A stretch of 64,000 bases of DNA from JBBSVE01 sp038233815 (GCA_038233815.1 JBBSVE010000001.1:1-64000); one strand, 5' to 3'; positions 1 through 8,457 are shown, counted from the stretch's first letter. Notes: generated by a model from the letters alone, not told the origin. Numbers and translations: made by a program.

Positions 1-544
1 GGCCGCGAAAGACGTTGAAGCCGGGATATTCGGGGACGTTCGGGGTCGAGAAATGGCCCGAGGCGACGATGACGTTGTCGAAAACCTCGTCATACATCCG
101 ATCCTCGACCAGATCGTGCGCGGTGACGGTGAACGTCTCCGTCGCCTCGTCGTAGCGCACCATACGGATTGTGGTGGAAAACCGGATCCAGTCGCGCACG
201 CCCGCCTTGTCGACCCGGCCCTCGATATAGTCGAAAAGCACCGCACGCGGGGGATAGCTCGCGATCTGCTTGCCGAAATGCTCCTCGAACGAATAGTCCG
301 CGAACTCCAGCCCTTCCTTCGGTCCGTTCGACCAGAGGTAGCGATACATCGAGCCGTGCACCGGCTCCCCGTTCTCATCCAGACCGGTGCGCCATGTGTA
401 GTTCCAGAGCCCGCCCCAGTTGGACTGCTTCTCGAAGCACACGACCTCCGGGATCTCCGCGCCCTTCTGCGCCGCACTCTGGAAGGCGCGAAGTTGCGCC
501 AGGCCCGATGGCCCCGCGCCGATCACGGCTACGCGTTTCGTCAT
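1..544 (-). CDS. tmm: Trimethylamine monooxygenase, C-terminal part outside window
   Basis: This is the N-terminal 181 residues of a flavin-containing monooxygenase; the rest lies beyond the left edge. The family oxidises trimethylamine to TMAO with FAD, NADPH and O2 in the cytoplasm. The ATG at 542-544 is preceded by a GGGAGAG ribosome-binding site. The FAD-binding GAGPSG motif is at residues 9-14, and [15 protein letters not shown] near residue 165 is typical of bacterial Tmm. The calling of Tmm rather than a generic FMO is strengthened by the flanking TMAO demethylase, dimethylamine monooxygenase and methylamine genes. It is divergent from the binding-protein-like gene at 705, with a shared 160-bp promoter region holding two GGTC/GACC dyads. 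Substrate assignment is inference from similarity plus context. Confidence 0.88.
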   Translation of the reverse strand, partial: MTKRVAVIGAGPSGLAQLRAFQSAAQKGAEIPEVVCFEKQSNWGGLWNYTWRTGLDENGEPVHGSMYRYLWSNGPKEGLEFADYSFEEHFGKQIASYPPRAVLFDYIEGRVDKAGVRDWIRFSTTIRMVRYDEATETFTVTAHDLVEDRMYDEVFDNVIVASGHFSTPNVPEYPGFNVFRG

Positions 545-556
545 GTCATCTCTCCC

Positions 557-628
557 GGTCCGGACCAATTGCTACATCTGGTCTATGTGGTTTGGACCAG
601 ATTGGCGAACCGGTATGTGTCCTGTCAA
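557..628. promoter_or_regulatory. Divergent tmm promoter with two GGTC/GACC dyads
   Basis: Facing tmm on the minus strand there is a perfect -35 hexamer TTGACA at 623-628; the matching -10 would fall near 600-606 but is weak. Just downstream lie an inverted repeat ATCTGGTC (576-583) / GACCAGAT (595-602) and a palindrome GGTCCGGACC (557-566, flanked to give a near-perfect TGGTCC/GGACCA). Such TGGTC/GACCA half-sites resemble operators of FadR-type GntR repressors, and a FadR-type regulator is encoded at 2003-2731. The sites overlap the expected start of tmm transcription, which fits repression. Function is inferred. Confidence 0.5.
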
Positions 629-704
629 TCCAAACTTTAAACTGGCGGTAAACTTCGCGGGCGATTCCCGTGGCGCCCGGAGTGCAGAGGGATACAGTCC
701 GCGC

Positions 705-2000
705 ATGACACAGGGTAGCTTTGCACAGCGGCTGGCGATCCGGGGGGCGCTGCCGCACCTCTCGGTGCCCGCGGGCGATACGATCGCGATCGGGTTCATG
801 GCGCCTTTGACCGGGCCAGTGCAATCCTGGGGCCTGCCGGGTCTCAACGGCTGCGAGATCTGGGTGGATCACCTGAACCGGCTGGGCGGCTTCTCCATCG
901 GCGGGCGCCGGCACCGGGTGCGGATCGTGCCCTACGACTGCCAGTATTCCGCTGACCGCGCGATGGCCGGAGCGCAGGATCTGGTCCGCACGCATGACAT
1001 CAAGCTGCTACTGACGCTCGGCGGCGACACATTGGCACCGGTGCTGGACTATCTCACGGACCGCAAGCTTCTGACGGCGACGCTGCTGCCCAGCGATCTG
1101 TCCCCCGACACGCCTTACCTGATCGCGCCGAGCGAGACGCACCCGGTCTACAACGTCACCGGGATCGAGTGGCTGCGCCGGTCTCACCCGGAGTTGCGGC
1201 GCATCGCCCTGTGCAGCCAGACCGATGCGCTGGGTCTGCCGTCGCTCGCCACCTACCGTGCTGCGTGCGGGGCGGCCGGGCTCCAGGTGGTGAGGGAGAT
1301 CCGCTACGATCCGGCGAGCCGCGATGCCGCGGGTATGGTGGCGGCGATGATGGAGGACCGGCCCGACATCCTGTGCTGGTGCACGAGCTACACGCCGATG
1401 GTCCATGCCCTGACCGAAGCCGCCTTTGCCTCCGGATTCCAAGGCCAGATCGTGTCCTGCACGCTCGATTCCTATGCGCAACTGATCGCGCGGACGTCGC
1501 GGGATTTCATGGAAGGCTTCCTGTTTCAGTTTCCCGACTTCGACGATCCGGCGCTGACCGAAAAGGGCTTTTTCTTCGACCGGCCGAGCGCGTTCTTTGC
1601 CGACTACAACCGCCGCTTCCCCGACAGCTGGAGCGCTGTATCGTGGGAATATGCAGCGACGCTCGACATCTGGCGCCGGGCGGTGGAGCGGGCGGGGAGC
1701 GTCGCCTCCCCGTCGGTGCTGGCCGCGATGAAGCATTCGGGGACGGTGATCCATGCGTTCGGGGCTGCCGAATGGTGGGGCACCGATCTTTTCGGGATCG
1801 ACAATGCGCTGGTCGGCGACTGGCCGGTGGTCCGCATCCGGGACGGACGCGCGCGGATCGTGGCCTTCGGATCTATCCCCGACTGGCTGTCGCGGCACGG
1901 CGACCGCCTGCGCGCGCAGATGGTCGATCTGGGCCAGATGTGGGACCAGCGACAGGTGGGAGGCGGGGCAGGGACCGCACTCTCGACCCGGAGCCTGTAG
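705..2000 (+). CDS. Type I periplasmic-binding-protein fold without signal peptide, possible cytosolic sensor
   Basis: A 431-residue protein of the branched-chain amino acid / amide / urea binding family (Peripl_BP_6 type). It opens with an AIGFMAPLTGPVQSWG segment typical of the first beta-alpha unit, followed by GLNGCEIWVDHLNRLGG. The ATG at 705 is chosen because the binding fold starts about 25 residues later and nothing upstream in frame resembles a signal peptide. No hydrophobic leader or lipobox is present, unlike transported-solute receptors of this family, so a cytosolic ligand sensor in the manner of AmiC is possible. No transporter permease or AmiR-like antiterminator is adjacent. 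It is divergent from tmm and convergent with gntR (2 bp between stop codons; a short GAGCC-TGTA-GGCTC hairpin at 1991-2004 overlaps the stop). Ligand unknown; a methylated amine is plausible from context. Confidence 0.7.
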   Translation: MTQGSFAQRLAIRGALPHLSVPAGDTIAIGFMAPLTGPVQSWGLPGLNGCEIWVDHLNRLGGFSIGGRRHRVRIVPYDCQYSADRAMAGAQDLVRTHDIKLLLTLGGDTLAPVLDYLTDRKLLTATLLPSDLSPDTPYLIAPSETHPVYNVTGIEWLRRSHPELRRIALCSQTDALGLPSLATYRAACGAAGLQVVREIRYDPASRDAAGMVAAMMEDRPDILCWCTSYTPMVHALTEAAFASGFQGQIVSCTLDSYAQLIARTSRDFMEGFLFQFPDFDDPALTEKGFFFDRPSAFFADYNRRFPDSWSAVSWEYAATLDIWRRAVERAGSVASPSVLAAMKHSGTVIHAFGAAEWWGTDLFGIDNALVGDWPVVRIRDGRARIVAFGSIPDWLSRHGDRLRAQMVDLGQMWDQRQVGGGAGTALSTRSL

Positions 2001-2002
2001 GC

Positions 2003-2731
2003 TCAGGGCTCCTGCAGCAGCAGTTTCTGCTCCTCGATCAGGTGCAGTTTGATGAACTCCACCGACGCCTCGATATCGCGGGATGCGATAGCGTTGAACA
2101 GCGTGTTGTAGCGCCGCTGGTAGTCCGCAATCCGCTTCGGCGTCAGATGCCGGCGCAGCAGGGCGGAGCGGAAGTTCTGGCGGCAGGCGTCGATGGTCAG
2201 CTCATAGCACGCCATCAAAAGCGGATTGCCGGTGCCCTTCGCGATGTGGCGGTAGATCGCCTCCTCCTCGCCCGAAAAGGCCACGGGATCGGTGCGGATC
2301 TGCTCCATCCGCGACAGGGTCTCGCCCAGCGCGTCGATCTCGCGCGGGGTCATGTTGATGGTAGCAAGGCGCACCATCTCCGGCTCCAGGATCGCGCGCA
2401 TGACGAGATGCTGGAGCGGGCTCGTCTCATGCGCGAGGGCGGAGGGAGGGGCGGCGGTCGCGACGCCGCTCCGGTAAATGACGAAGCTGCCACTGCCCGC
2501 GCGCCGCCGGATCACGCGGCGCGTCTCCAGCACGTCGAGCGCTTCGCGAACCGTGTTGCGCGCGACGCCGAGTTCGGCGGCCAGCGTCCGCTCCGACGGC
2601 AGGCGCTCCTCGGGCTGATAGTCCTGCGCCACGATGCGGGTGAAAAGCGTGTCGATCACCGTCTGGGCCGTGGCCCCGATGGTGGGCTCCGGCGACTCCG
2701 CCGGCCGGGTGGAGATGAGGCGTGTCGACAT
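2003..2731 (-). CDS. GntR family regulator, FadR/FCD subfamily
   Basis: A 242-residue transcription factor. Residues about 20-90 form the GntR winged helix, with RLPSERTLAAELGVARNTVREAL as its recognition core; the remaining 150 residues are an all-helical FCD ligand domain. It follows the APC permease gene at a 59-bp distance on the same strand and probably shares its transcript. Members usually repress neighbouring catabolic genes and are released by the substrate or an intermediate. TGGTC-type dyads in front of tmm (557-602) and a matching half-site in front of the permease (4775-4786) are candidate targets. The effector is not evident from sequence. Confidence 0.88.
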   Translation of the reverse strand: MSTRLISTRPAESPEPTIGATAQTVIDTLFTRIVAQDYQPEERLPSERTLAAELGVARNTVREALDVLETRRVIRRRAGSGSFVIYRSGVATAAPPSALAHETSPLQHLVMRAILEPEMVRLATINMTPREIDALGETLSRMEQIRTDPVAFSGEEEAIYRHIAKGTGNPLLMACYELTIDACRQNFRSALLRRHLTPKRIADYQRRYNTLFNAIASRDIEASVEFIKLHLIEEQKLLLQEP

Positions 2732-2790
2732 GGAGGCACCGTCCTTTCAGCGAACGGGCGGCCCCATGGCCGCCCGACCGTTGCGATCCG

Positions 2791-4590
2791 TCAGACCGGC
2801 AGGACGAAGAACCAGTTCGCCCAGAGAACGATCGCGGCCCCGGCGGCCAGCGCCAGATAGGGCAGCATCCCGGCCTTGCGCTCCCCCATGTTGCCGTCCT
2901 TGAGGCCCAGATCCTCCATCGCCTCCGGCGGGAACTTGCCGCCGTCCTGATAGTAGTGCCGGAACCAGAACACCGGCAGGATCAGCGCCGCGAACACGAT
3001 CCCGGACCAGAGCGCGCCCGAGTAGCCCCAGACCTTCGCTCCGGCCCCGAGCAGGAGCGCATTGACGAAGGCCAGAAGTGTGTTGAACCCGATCAGCGCC
3101 GTGGGCGCCTTCCACGGCCGATGAATGTGACCCGAATCGATCCGATGGATCCAGCCCGCGTTGAGGTTCAGGAAGTTGAACGTCAGGTAGCCAACGTTGG
3201 AGATCGCGAGGACGTAGAAATATCCCCCCGCGTCCGAGGCCAGCGCCAGCAGGATCAGGTTGAAGCCGAGGTCGGTCCACATCGCGCCGACGGGTGCGCC
3301 ATGCTCGTTCACGCGGCTCAGATACTTCGGCAGCCAGCCGTCGCGCGAGCCTTGGTAAAGCGTGCGGGACGATCCCGCCATCGCCGTCATGATCGCCAGA
3401 AACAGCGCCATGATCATCAGGATCACGAAGATCTGGACGAAGATCTGCGACGTGCTGACCATCGAGGCCAGTGCCGCCCCGACGCCGGTTCCGTCCACGA
3501 TCCCGGGTTCGAGCAGACCCGCCGCCCCGAACACGCCTTGGAACGAAAACGGGATCACGAAGAAGAAGAGGCAGCAGAGCAGGCCGGAAAAGAAGATCGC
3601 CTTGAACGTATCGCGGGCCGGATCGCGCATCTCAGCAGTATAGCAGACGGCCGTCTCGAAGCCGTAGGTCGACCAGGCGGCAATGTAGAGCGCGCCCAGA
3701 AAGAGCGTCCAGCCGCCGAGATCCCACGACCCCGTATCGCCGGCATAGGCGGTGGACGGTGGCACGATATCGGTCACGTTCATCGAATTGATCGACCCGG
3801 TGAAGATCGGGTAGAGGCCCACGAAGAGAAGCGGCACGAGCACGATGACGGCGAGGATCTTCTGCGCCGATGCGGTCGAGGCGATGCCGCGATGCTGGAT
3901 CGCGAACATGATGAACATCAGGATCGCACCGATCACGAACGTCGCGTTGAAATGCAGCGTGCCGAGACCGGGGATGACGATGCCGAACGCTTCCCACGTG
4001 CGAACCGCAGGCGTCAGCGCATCCATCGCGGAGGCGGTGGAGACGGCGCTTATCGCATCCGCCACGGAGGTTCCCGCGTGCGCCGCCATGTAGGCCACAA
4101 CCGCGGCGCTGCTTTCCGTGAACTGCGCGCCATTGGCCGCGATCCAGTCGAGCACCGGCTGGCTGGTGGCGGCGGGGATCGCGAAGAGCGCGTTCAGGAT
4201 GTAGCCCGCCGCAATCGCGCAGCCGAGCGACAGGACCGGCGACCAGGCGAACCAGTTGCACCAGACCGACAGGGGCGCGATGATCTTGGAATACCGCAGC
4301 CAGGCCGTCGCACCGTAAATCGAGGTGCCGCCGGATTTGTTGCCGAACATCCCCGCCATCTCGGCGTAGGTGAAGGACTGCGAGAAGCCCATGATCATCG
4401 AGATGATCCAGACCACGAACGCCGCCTGACCCGCCACGCCCGCGATCCCGCCGAGCGAAAAGAGCACCAGCGGCGGAACCCCGGCCGCAACCCAGAAGGC
4501 CCCGCGCCAGTCGAGCGTGCGGCGCAATCCCTCCGTCGCTGCCGGGCCGGTTGTGGCGGACCGTGTGGCCGCCGGAATGTCTGTGGGCAT
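2791..4590 (-). CDS. APC superfamily amino acid/amine permease
   Basis: A 599-residue integral membrane protein with about twelve predicted hydrophobic segments, of the amino acid-polyamine-organocation superfamily. The start at 4590 has a good Shine-Dalgarno (GGGAGA, 7 nt upstream) and a soluble N-terminus of about 30 residues before the first membrane segment; an upstream in-frame extension is not supported. It is longer than many APC carriers, having a hydrophilic loop near the C-terminus (about residues 555-580) before a last membrane segment. It leads a probable operon with gntR and lies between tmm and tdm, so uptake of a methylated amine, TMAO or a related amino compound is a reasonable guess. 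The substrate cannot be read from sequence. Confidence 0.8.
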   Translation of the reverse strand: MPTDIPAATRSATTGPAATEGLRRTLDWRGAFWVAAGVPPLVLFSLGGIAGVAGQAAFVVWIISMIMGFSQSFTYAEMAGMFGNKSGGTSIYGATAWLRYSKIIAPLSVWCNWFAWSPVLSLGCAIAAGYILNALFAIPAATSQPVLDWIAANGAQFTESSAAVVAYMAAHAGTSVADAISAVSTASAMDALTPAVRTWEAFGIVIPGLGTLHFNATFVIGAILMFIMFAIQHRGIASTASAQKILAVIVLVPLLFVGLYPIFTGSINSMNVTDIVPPSTAYAGDTGSWDLGGWTLFLGALYIAAWSTYGFETAVCYTAEMRDPARDTFKAIFFSGLLCCLFFFVIPFSFQGVFGAAGLLEPGIVDGTGVGAALASMVSTSQIFVQIFVILMIMALFLAIMTAMAGSSRTLYQGSRDGWLPKYLSRVNEHGAPVGAMWTDLGFNLILLALASDAGGYFYVLAISNVGYLTFNFLNLNAGWIHRIDSGHIHRPWKAPTALIGFNTLLAFVNALLLGAGAKVWGYSGALWSGIVFAALILPVFWFRHYYQDGGKFPPEAMEDLGLKDGNMGERKAGMLPYLALAAGAAIVLWANWFFVLPV

Positions 4591-4774
4591 TATCGTCTCC
4601 CTGCTGTGGCCGATCTGGTGCCGACCGTTCGCCGATTGGTTCCCTGCGGTTCCGCAGATCTCCCGGACAATGTGCCGCAGAGAAGGCCACCGCCAAAGAA
4701 AAAATTTGCATGCGAAGAAATTAACCTCAGATCCGGCGGCGTGGTAACGGACATGAGAGCATTCCCTACACGCG

Positions 4775-4786
4775 ACATGTGGTCTA
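4775..4786. promoter_or_regulatory. ACATGTGGTCTA motif shared with tmm promoter
   Basis: ACATGTGGTCTA matches ACATCTGGTCTA at 574-585 in 11 of 12 positions; the latter forms part of the dyad in front of tmm. The present copy is 185 bp upstream of the permease start. It may be a second binding site for the GntR protein encoded in the same operon. This is inferred from motif sharing only. Confidence 0.35.
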
Positions 4787-4946
4787 AAAGCGGTTCCCTC
4801 CAGCGGGTTGACTGGTCCGCTTGTCTCTTGGGTGACCGCCCTGCTGCTGGATCGACGGATGGGGCGGCGGGAGATGAATGGATGCGGAATTGCCGGAAAT
4901 AGCGGCACCCTGACCGTACGACGTTACCGGGTCGCGAGGCGAATCA

Positions 4947-4971
4947 CGGCGGCGGATCCTCTCCGCCGCCG
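4947..4971 (-). terminator. Hairpin downstream of tdm
   Basis: A perfect 10-bp inverted repeat, CGGCGGCGGA (4947-4956) and TCCGCCGCCG (4962-4971), with a 5-nt loop. It begins 9 bp after the tdm stop codon. There is no clear T-tract on the minus strand, so it may be a weak or factor-assisted terminator or an RNA-stabilising 3' hairpin. Confidence 0.5.
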
Positions 4972-4979
4972 CAGCTCCG

Positions 4980-7346
4980 CTAGGCAGTGCCCTTCACGCG
5001 ATCCTTCTTCGGGTCGAAATGCGGGAACGGCACCACCGTCGCGGGAAGTCGCATCTGGTCGCCGTCGAGGCGCCCGACCTCCAGCACGGTGCCGACCCCC
5101 GAATGGGTCACGTCGACCCGGGCCAGAGCGATGACCTTGCCGAGGATGGGCGACTTCACCGCCGAGGTGATGATGCCGATCTGGGGCTTGCCGAAATGCA
5201 CGCAGTCGCCGGGCGAGGGGACGATGCCGCCTTCCAGTTCCAGCCCCACGAGCTTCTTCTGCGGGTTGGCCTTCCGCGCCTCCAGCGCCGCACGGCCGAT
5301 GAAATCGTCGGTCTTGCTTTTCAGCGGGACGGCAAAGCCGATGCCGGCCTCCATCGGGTCGGTCTGGTCGTCGAACTCCGACCCGGCGAAGATCAACCCG
5401 GCCTCGATCCGCAGCATGTCGAGCGCCTTGAGGCCGAGCGGAATCATCCCCATCGGCGCGCCCACCGCCCAGACCGCGTCGAACACCGCCGTCGCGTCCT
5501 TGGGGTGGCAGAAGATCTCAAAGCCCAGCTCCCCCGAATAGCCGGTGCGGCTGACGACCACGGCAGGACCGTCGAAGCCGTGCAACCGCCCGATGGTAAG
5601 GCGGAACCAGCCCAGTTCCTCCACCGTCGGCTGCGCGGGCGGGGTCCAGATCACGTCCTTCAGGATGTCGCGAGACAGCGGACCCTGCACGGCGATGTTG
5701 CAATGATGGTCGGTCGAGCCGCGCACCCAGACGTTCAGGTTCCGCTCCCGCGCCTGCTGCTTCAGCCAGAGGCCGGACTGATCGTTGCCGCCGATCCAGC
5801 GGAAGTTCGTCTCGCCCAGACGGAACACGGTGCCGTCGTCGATCATGCCGCCGTGATCGTAGCACATCGCGGTATAGACGATGCCGCCGACGGGCAGCTT
5901 CTTCATGTCGCGCGTGACGCAGACCTGCATCAGCGCCTCCGCGTCCGGCCCCGTCACCTCATATTTCCGCAACGGCGAGAGGTCCATCACCACGGCTTTC
6001 TCGCGCGCCGCCCAGTATTCGGCGACGGCGCCGTGGTTGGTCATCTCCGACGGCAGCCAGTAGCCGTTGTATTCGACGAACTTGCGCGTATGGCGCGCGA
6101 AGCAATCGTGAAAGCCGGTCTTCTTCGTCTCTTCCAAATCCGCCCCCGGTGTCTTGCGCCATCCGATCGAGCGCCTGAAATCTTCGCCGGCCCCGTAGGT
6201 CCGCAGTTGAATGTCGGTGGGATTCCACCCGTTCGCGGGATCGACGTCGCACGGACAGGCCGTCGAGACGCAGACAAGATCCGTCAGCGCGCGCAGCAGC
6301 ACGAAATCGCCGGGCCGCGACCACGGATCGTCCATCCCGATGGCGTTGGTATCGTCGAGGATCGTGTTGAAGAAATAGTTGATCGCGGGCCAGCCTCCGC
6401 GCGGCCGGATCCCAAAGGGTGCCAGTGCCGCGTTCATGTTGTCCGAGCAGTTGATATGACCGGGATAGCCCAGATCCTCGTAATAGCGCGCGGTGCAGGA
6501 CAGCCCGAACGTGTCGTGCCGCCCGATCGTGTCCTGAATGATCTCCAGCAGCGGCCTGTGATCGACGGTGAAATACTTCCCGCTCAACCCGGGCATTGGA
6601 TAGAGCGAGCCGTTGAGCGACCGCGTGGTGGTGGGGTCGATCTCCCGCTCCAGCCCGCGGTCGAGATCGCGCAGTGCGAAGGCCTGAAAGTCGGAGCATT
6701 CACGCCCCTTCACGTCGAGGATCTGGATATACTGCCCCGCCTTCACCTCATAGGGCACCGCCTCTCCGGGACGGATGTTCACGTCCATCAGCGGGTCGGC
6801 CAGCGGGTCGGGAGCGGTCAGCGCGCCCTTGGCCTCGGGCAGGGTGGCGCGGTGGATATAGAGCACGACATCGGTGGGCGCCCACTGGTCGTGCGCATCC
6901 ATCGGCCCGCCCGCCGCGCAGACGATCAGCAGACCGTCGACTGAGGATGCGAACTCCGCAAAATCACCGGGACGCGAGCCTTCGGCAAACACCACCGTGC
7001 CATCCGCCCGGCCCAGATCGAAGCCGGACTTTTCCAGCGCGCGCACGACCTTGCGGCCCGACGGATCGCGGACGAGCGAAGCCTTCAGTCCCGCCGGATC
7101 GCGCCCGCCCGCGGCCCCGATCATCGCCGCATCGGAGCGTCCGTCGTGCGAAAAGACGACCATCTCCACCGGTTGCAGGCCTTCGCGGTCCTGGATCGTG
7201 ATGCGGTCGCCGCGAAAGATCGGCACGGCGCGACTGCCGCCGCCCGGAACGGGATGCCGCTCCACCCCGGGGGGGAGGATCGGGAGGCCCGGGATCCTGA
7301 CGCCCGCCCTCTCGAACGGTTGCTCGAAGACCTGGTTCTCAATCAT
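4980..7346 (-). CDS. tdm: TMAO demethylase: DUF1989 domain fused to GcvT folate-binding domain
   Basis: A 788-residue protein with the architecture known for Tdm, which cleaves trimethylamine N-oxide to dimethylamine and formaldehyde, the latter then transferable to tetrahydrofolate. Start at 7346 is set by GGAG 8 nt upstream. Residues about 190-390 are DUF1989, with candidate zinc-ligand cysteines at 284, 300 and the CPC pair 364/366. Residues about 410-788 are an aminomethyltransferase (GcvT) fold with the RTGYSGELGFEIF signature. Residues 1-180 look like a degenerate copy of the DUF1989 start: G-x2-I-x-I-x-D-x2-G-x8-F occurs at about 46-65 and again at about 204-223. It is divergent from a LysR gene. 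Context with tmm and the dmm genes makes the identification strong. Confidence 0.9.
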   Translation of the reverse strand: MIENQVFEQPFERAGVRIPGLPILPPGVERHPVPGGGSRAVPIFRGDRITIQDREGLQPVEMVVFSHDGRSDAAMIGAAGGRDPAGLKASLVRDPSGRKVVRALEKSGFDLGRADGTVVFAEGSRPGDFAEFASSVDGLLIVCAAGGPMDAHDQWAPTDVVLYIHRATLPEAKGALTAPDPLADPLMDVNIRPGEAVPYEVKAGQYIQILDVKGRECSDFQAFALRDLDRGLEREIDPTTTRSLNGSLYPMPGLSGKYFTVDHRPLLEIIQDTIGRHDTFGLSCTARYYEDLGYPGHINCSDNMNAALAPFGIRPRGGWPAINYFFNTILDDTNAIGMDDPWSRPGDFVLLRALTDLVCVSTACPCDVDPANGWNPTDIQLRTYGAGEDFRRSIGWRKTPGADLEETKKTGFHDCFARHTRKFVEYNGYWLPSEMTNHGAVAEYWAAREKAVVMDLSPLRKYEVTGPDAEALMQVCVTRDMKKLPVGGIVYTAMCYDHGGMIDDGTVFRLGETNFRWIGGNDQSGLWLKQQARERNLNVWVRGSTDHHCNIAVQGPLSRDILKDVIWTPPAQPTVEELGWFRLTIGRLHGFDGPAVVVSRTGYSGELGFEIFCHPKDATAVFDAVWAVGAPMGMIPLGLKALDMLRIEAGLIFAGSEFDDQTDPMEAGIGFAVPLKSKTDDFIGRAALEARKANPQKKLVGLELEGGIVPSPGDCVHFGKPQIGIITSAVKSPILGKVIALARVDVTHSGVGTVLEVGRLDGDQMRLPATVVPFPHFDPKKDRVKGTA

Positions 7347-7410
7347 GGCAAACTCCGGACGGGCGCATCTGGCTGTCATATGGTGGAAGCCGCGCGAAAC
7401 TCTGCGTAGA

Positions 7411-7440
7411 ATTATGGTGGTCTCTGGCGCTAATAAGCAA
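7411..7440 (-). promoter_or_regulatory. Candidate tdm promoter
   Basis: On the minus strand a -10-like CATAAT (7411-7416) lies 18 bp downstream of a -35-like TTGCTT (7435-7440), giving a leader of about 60 nt for tdm. The 98-bp region also carries the lysR promoter in the other direction, so the LysR protein probably binds here; no convincing T-N11-A dyad could be singled out. Confidence 0.4.
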
Positions 7441-7444
7441 CGGC

Positions 7445-8422
7445 ATGACGCTGACCGGAAAGGCGACACCAGTGCCCACCCCCGAACGCCCCGCCCAGGA
7501 GCGGCGCAAGCCCCTTCCGCCGCTCGACTATATCCTCGCCTTCGAGGCCGCGGCCAACAACGGCAGCTTCGCGCGCGCGGCCCGGCAGATGAACCTGAGC
7601 GAGACCGCGATCAGCCGGAAGGTCCGCCTGCTGGAGCAGCATTTCGGCCTCGCCTTCTTTACCCGCGGGCATCGCTCCATCGACCTCACCCCTTACGGGC
7701 GCGAATTCCTCGCCCGCATCGCCCCCGCGATCGAGAAGTTGCGCGATGCCGCCGACGATGCGCTGAAAATCGGACGCCAGCGCCCGGTGATTCTTGCGGC
7801 CACCAATTCGGTCGCCTCGCTCTGGCTTTCGCCCCGGCTGCATGCGTTCCAGCAGGGCGAAGGCGCGCCGGGCATCATGCTCGTGGCGTCCGACGTCGAT
7901 GCGGAATGTCTCGCCGATACGGTCGACCTCGCGATTCTGCGGGGCGACGGAGCATGGAAGGATCACGACAGCCGGCTGTTGTTCGGGGAGACGGTGTTCC
8001 CGGTCTGCGCGCCTGATTTCCTCGCCCGCAATCCGGCGCTGACGGACCTGTCCGCACTTGCATCGTCCGCGCTGATCGAGGTGGCGAGCGCGCATACCGA
8101 ATGGATGAACTGGCATGTCTGGCTGGAGCGCGCCGGAACCCGGCCCCACCGGCTGGAGCGGCCGCTTCTGGTCAACACCTATCCGCTCTCGATCCAGGCG
8201 GCGATCGATGGCGTGGGTGTGGCGCTGGGGTGGGGGCATCTCGTCGACCCGCTGCTGGACAGCGGCAGGCTGGTGCGGCCCCTGGGCGCTATGCAGGTCC
8301 GCACCGACGCGGGCTACTATCTGCTGACCCCGCGCGCCCATTCCGCCTTTGCTGCGCGCAGTGCGGTGGAGGACTGGCTGATCGGGATCAGTGCCAAACG
8401 CACGAAATATTCCGACGATTGA
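7445..8422 (+). CDS. LysR family transcriptional regulator (GcvA-like)
   Basis: A 325-residue LysR-type regulator. Residues about 27-85 contain the winged helix (FEAAANNGSFARAARQMN, then ETAISRKVRLLEQ), followed by a LysR substrate-binding domain from about residue 110. The N-terminus carries about 25 extra residues, rich in proline, before the usual start of the fold. It is divergent from tdm (98 bp) and precedes the mgdABCD operon by 96 bp in the same direction, so it is well placed to control both. The GcvA-like resemblance is suggestive because neighbouring enzymes feed the folate one-carbon pool. Effector unknown. Confidence 0.85.
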   Translation: MTLTGKATPVPTPERPAQERRKPLPPLDYILAFEAAANNGSFARAARQMNLSETAISRKVRLLEQHFGLAFFTRGHRSIDLTPYGREFLARIAPAIEKLRDAADDALKIGRQRPVILAATNSVASLWLSPRLHAFQQGEGAPGIMLVASDVDAECLADTVDLAILRGDGAWKDHDSRLLFGETVFPVCAPDFLARNPALTDLSALASSALIEVASAHTEWMNWHVWLERAGTRPHRLERPLLVNTYPLSIQAAIDGVGVALGWGHLVDPLLDSGRLVRPLGAMQVRTDAGYYLLTPRAHSAFAARSAVEDWLIGISAKRTKYSDD

Positions 8423-8457
8423 CGACCCTGTCGGATTTCGCATCGGATTTGTCCGAT
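8419..8457 (+). promoter_or_regulatory. Promoter-like -35 and dyad ahead of mgdABCD
   Basis: A TTGACG hexamer (8419-8424) overlapping the lysR stop is followed by a perfect dyad ATCGGA-TTTG-TCCGAT (8442-8457) that sits where a -10 (TCGGAT) would be. This arrangement fits a regulated promoter, or alternatively a weak hairpin at the end of lysR. The mgdA start is 62 bp further on. Confidence 0.35.

Larger units (their letters stand above)
4591..4979. other. 389-bp intergenic region upstream of permease
   Basis: No credible coding frame was seen. It must hold the permease-gntR promoter (minus strand). Recognisable elements are the half-site-like ACATGTGGTCTA (4775-4786), a small dyad CTGCGG-TT-CCGCAG (4644-4657), and a hairpin at 4947-4971 behind tdm. 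The central part (about 4695-4725) is noticeably A-rich compared with its surroundings. Confidence 0.6.

Noticed and set aside
4644..4657. CTGCGG-TT-CCGCAG dyad as an operator of the permease
   Set aside because: It is short, GC-only in sequence and not repeated at other promoters of the island, so chance is a sufficient explanation.
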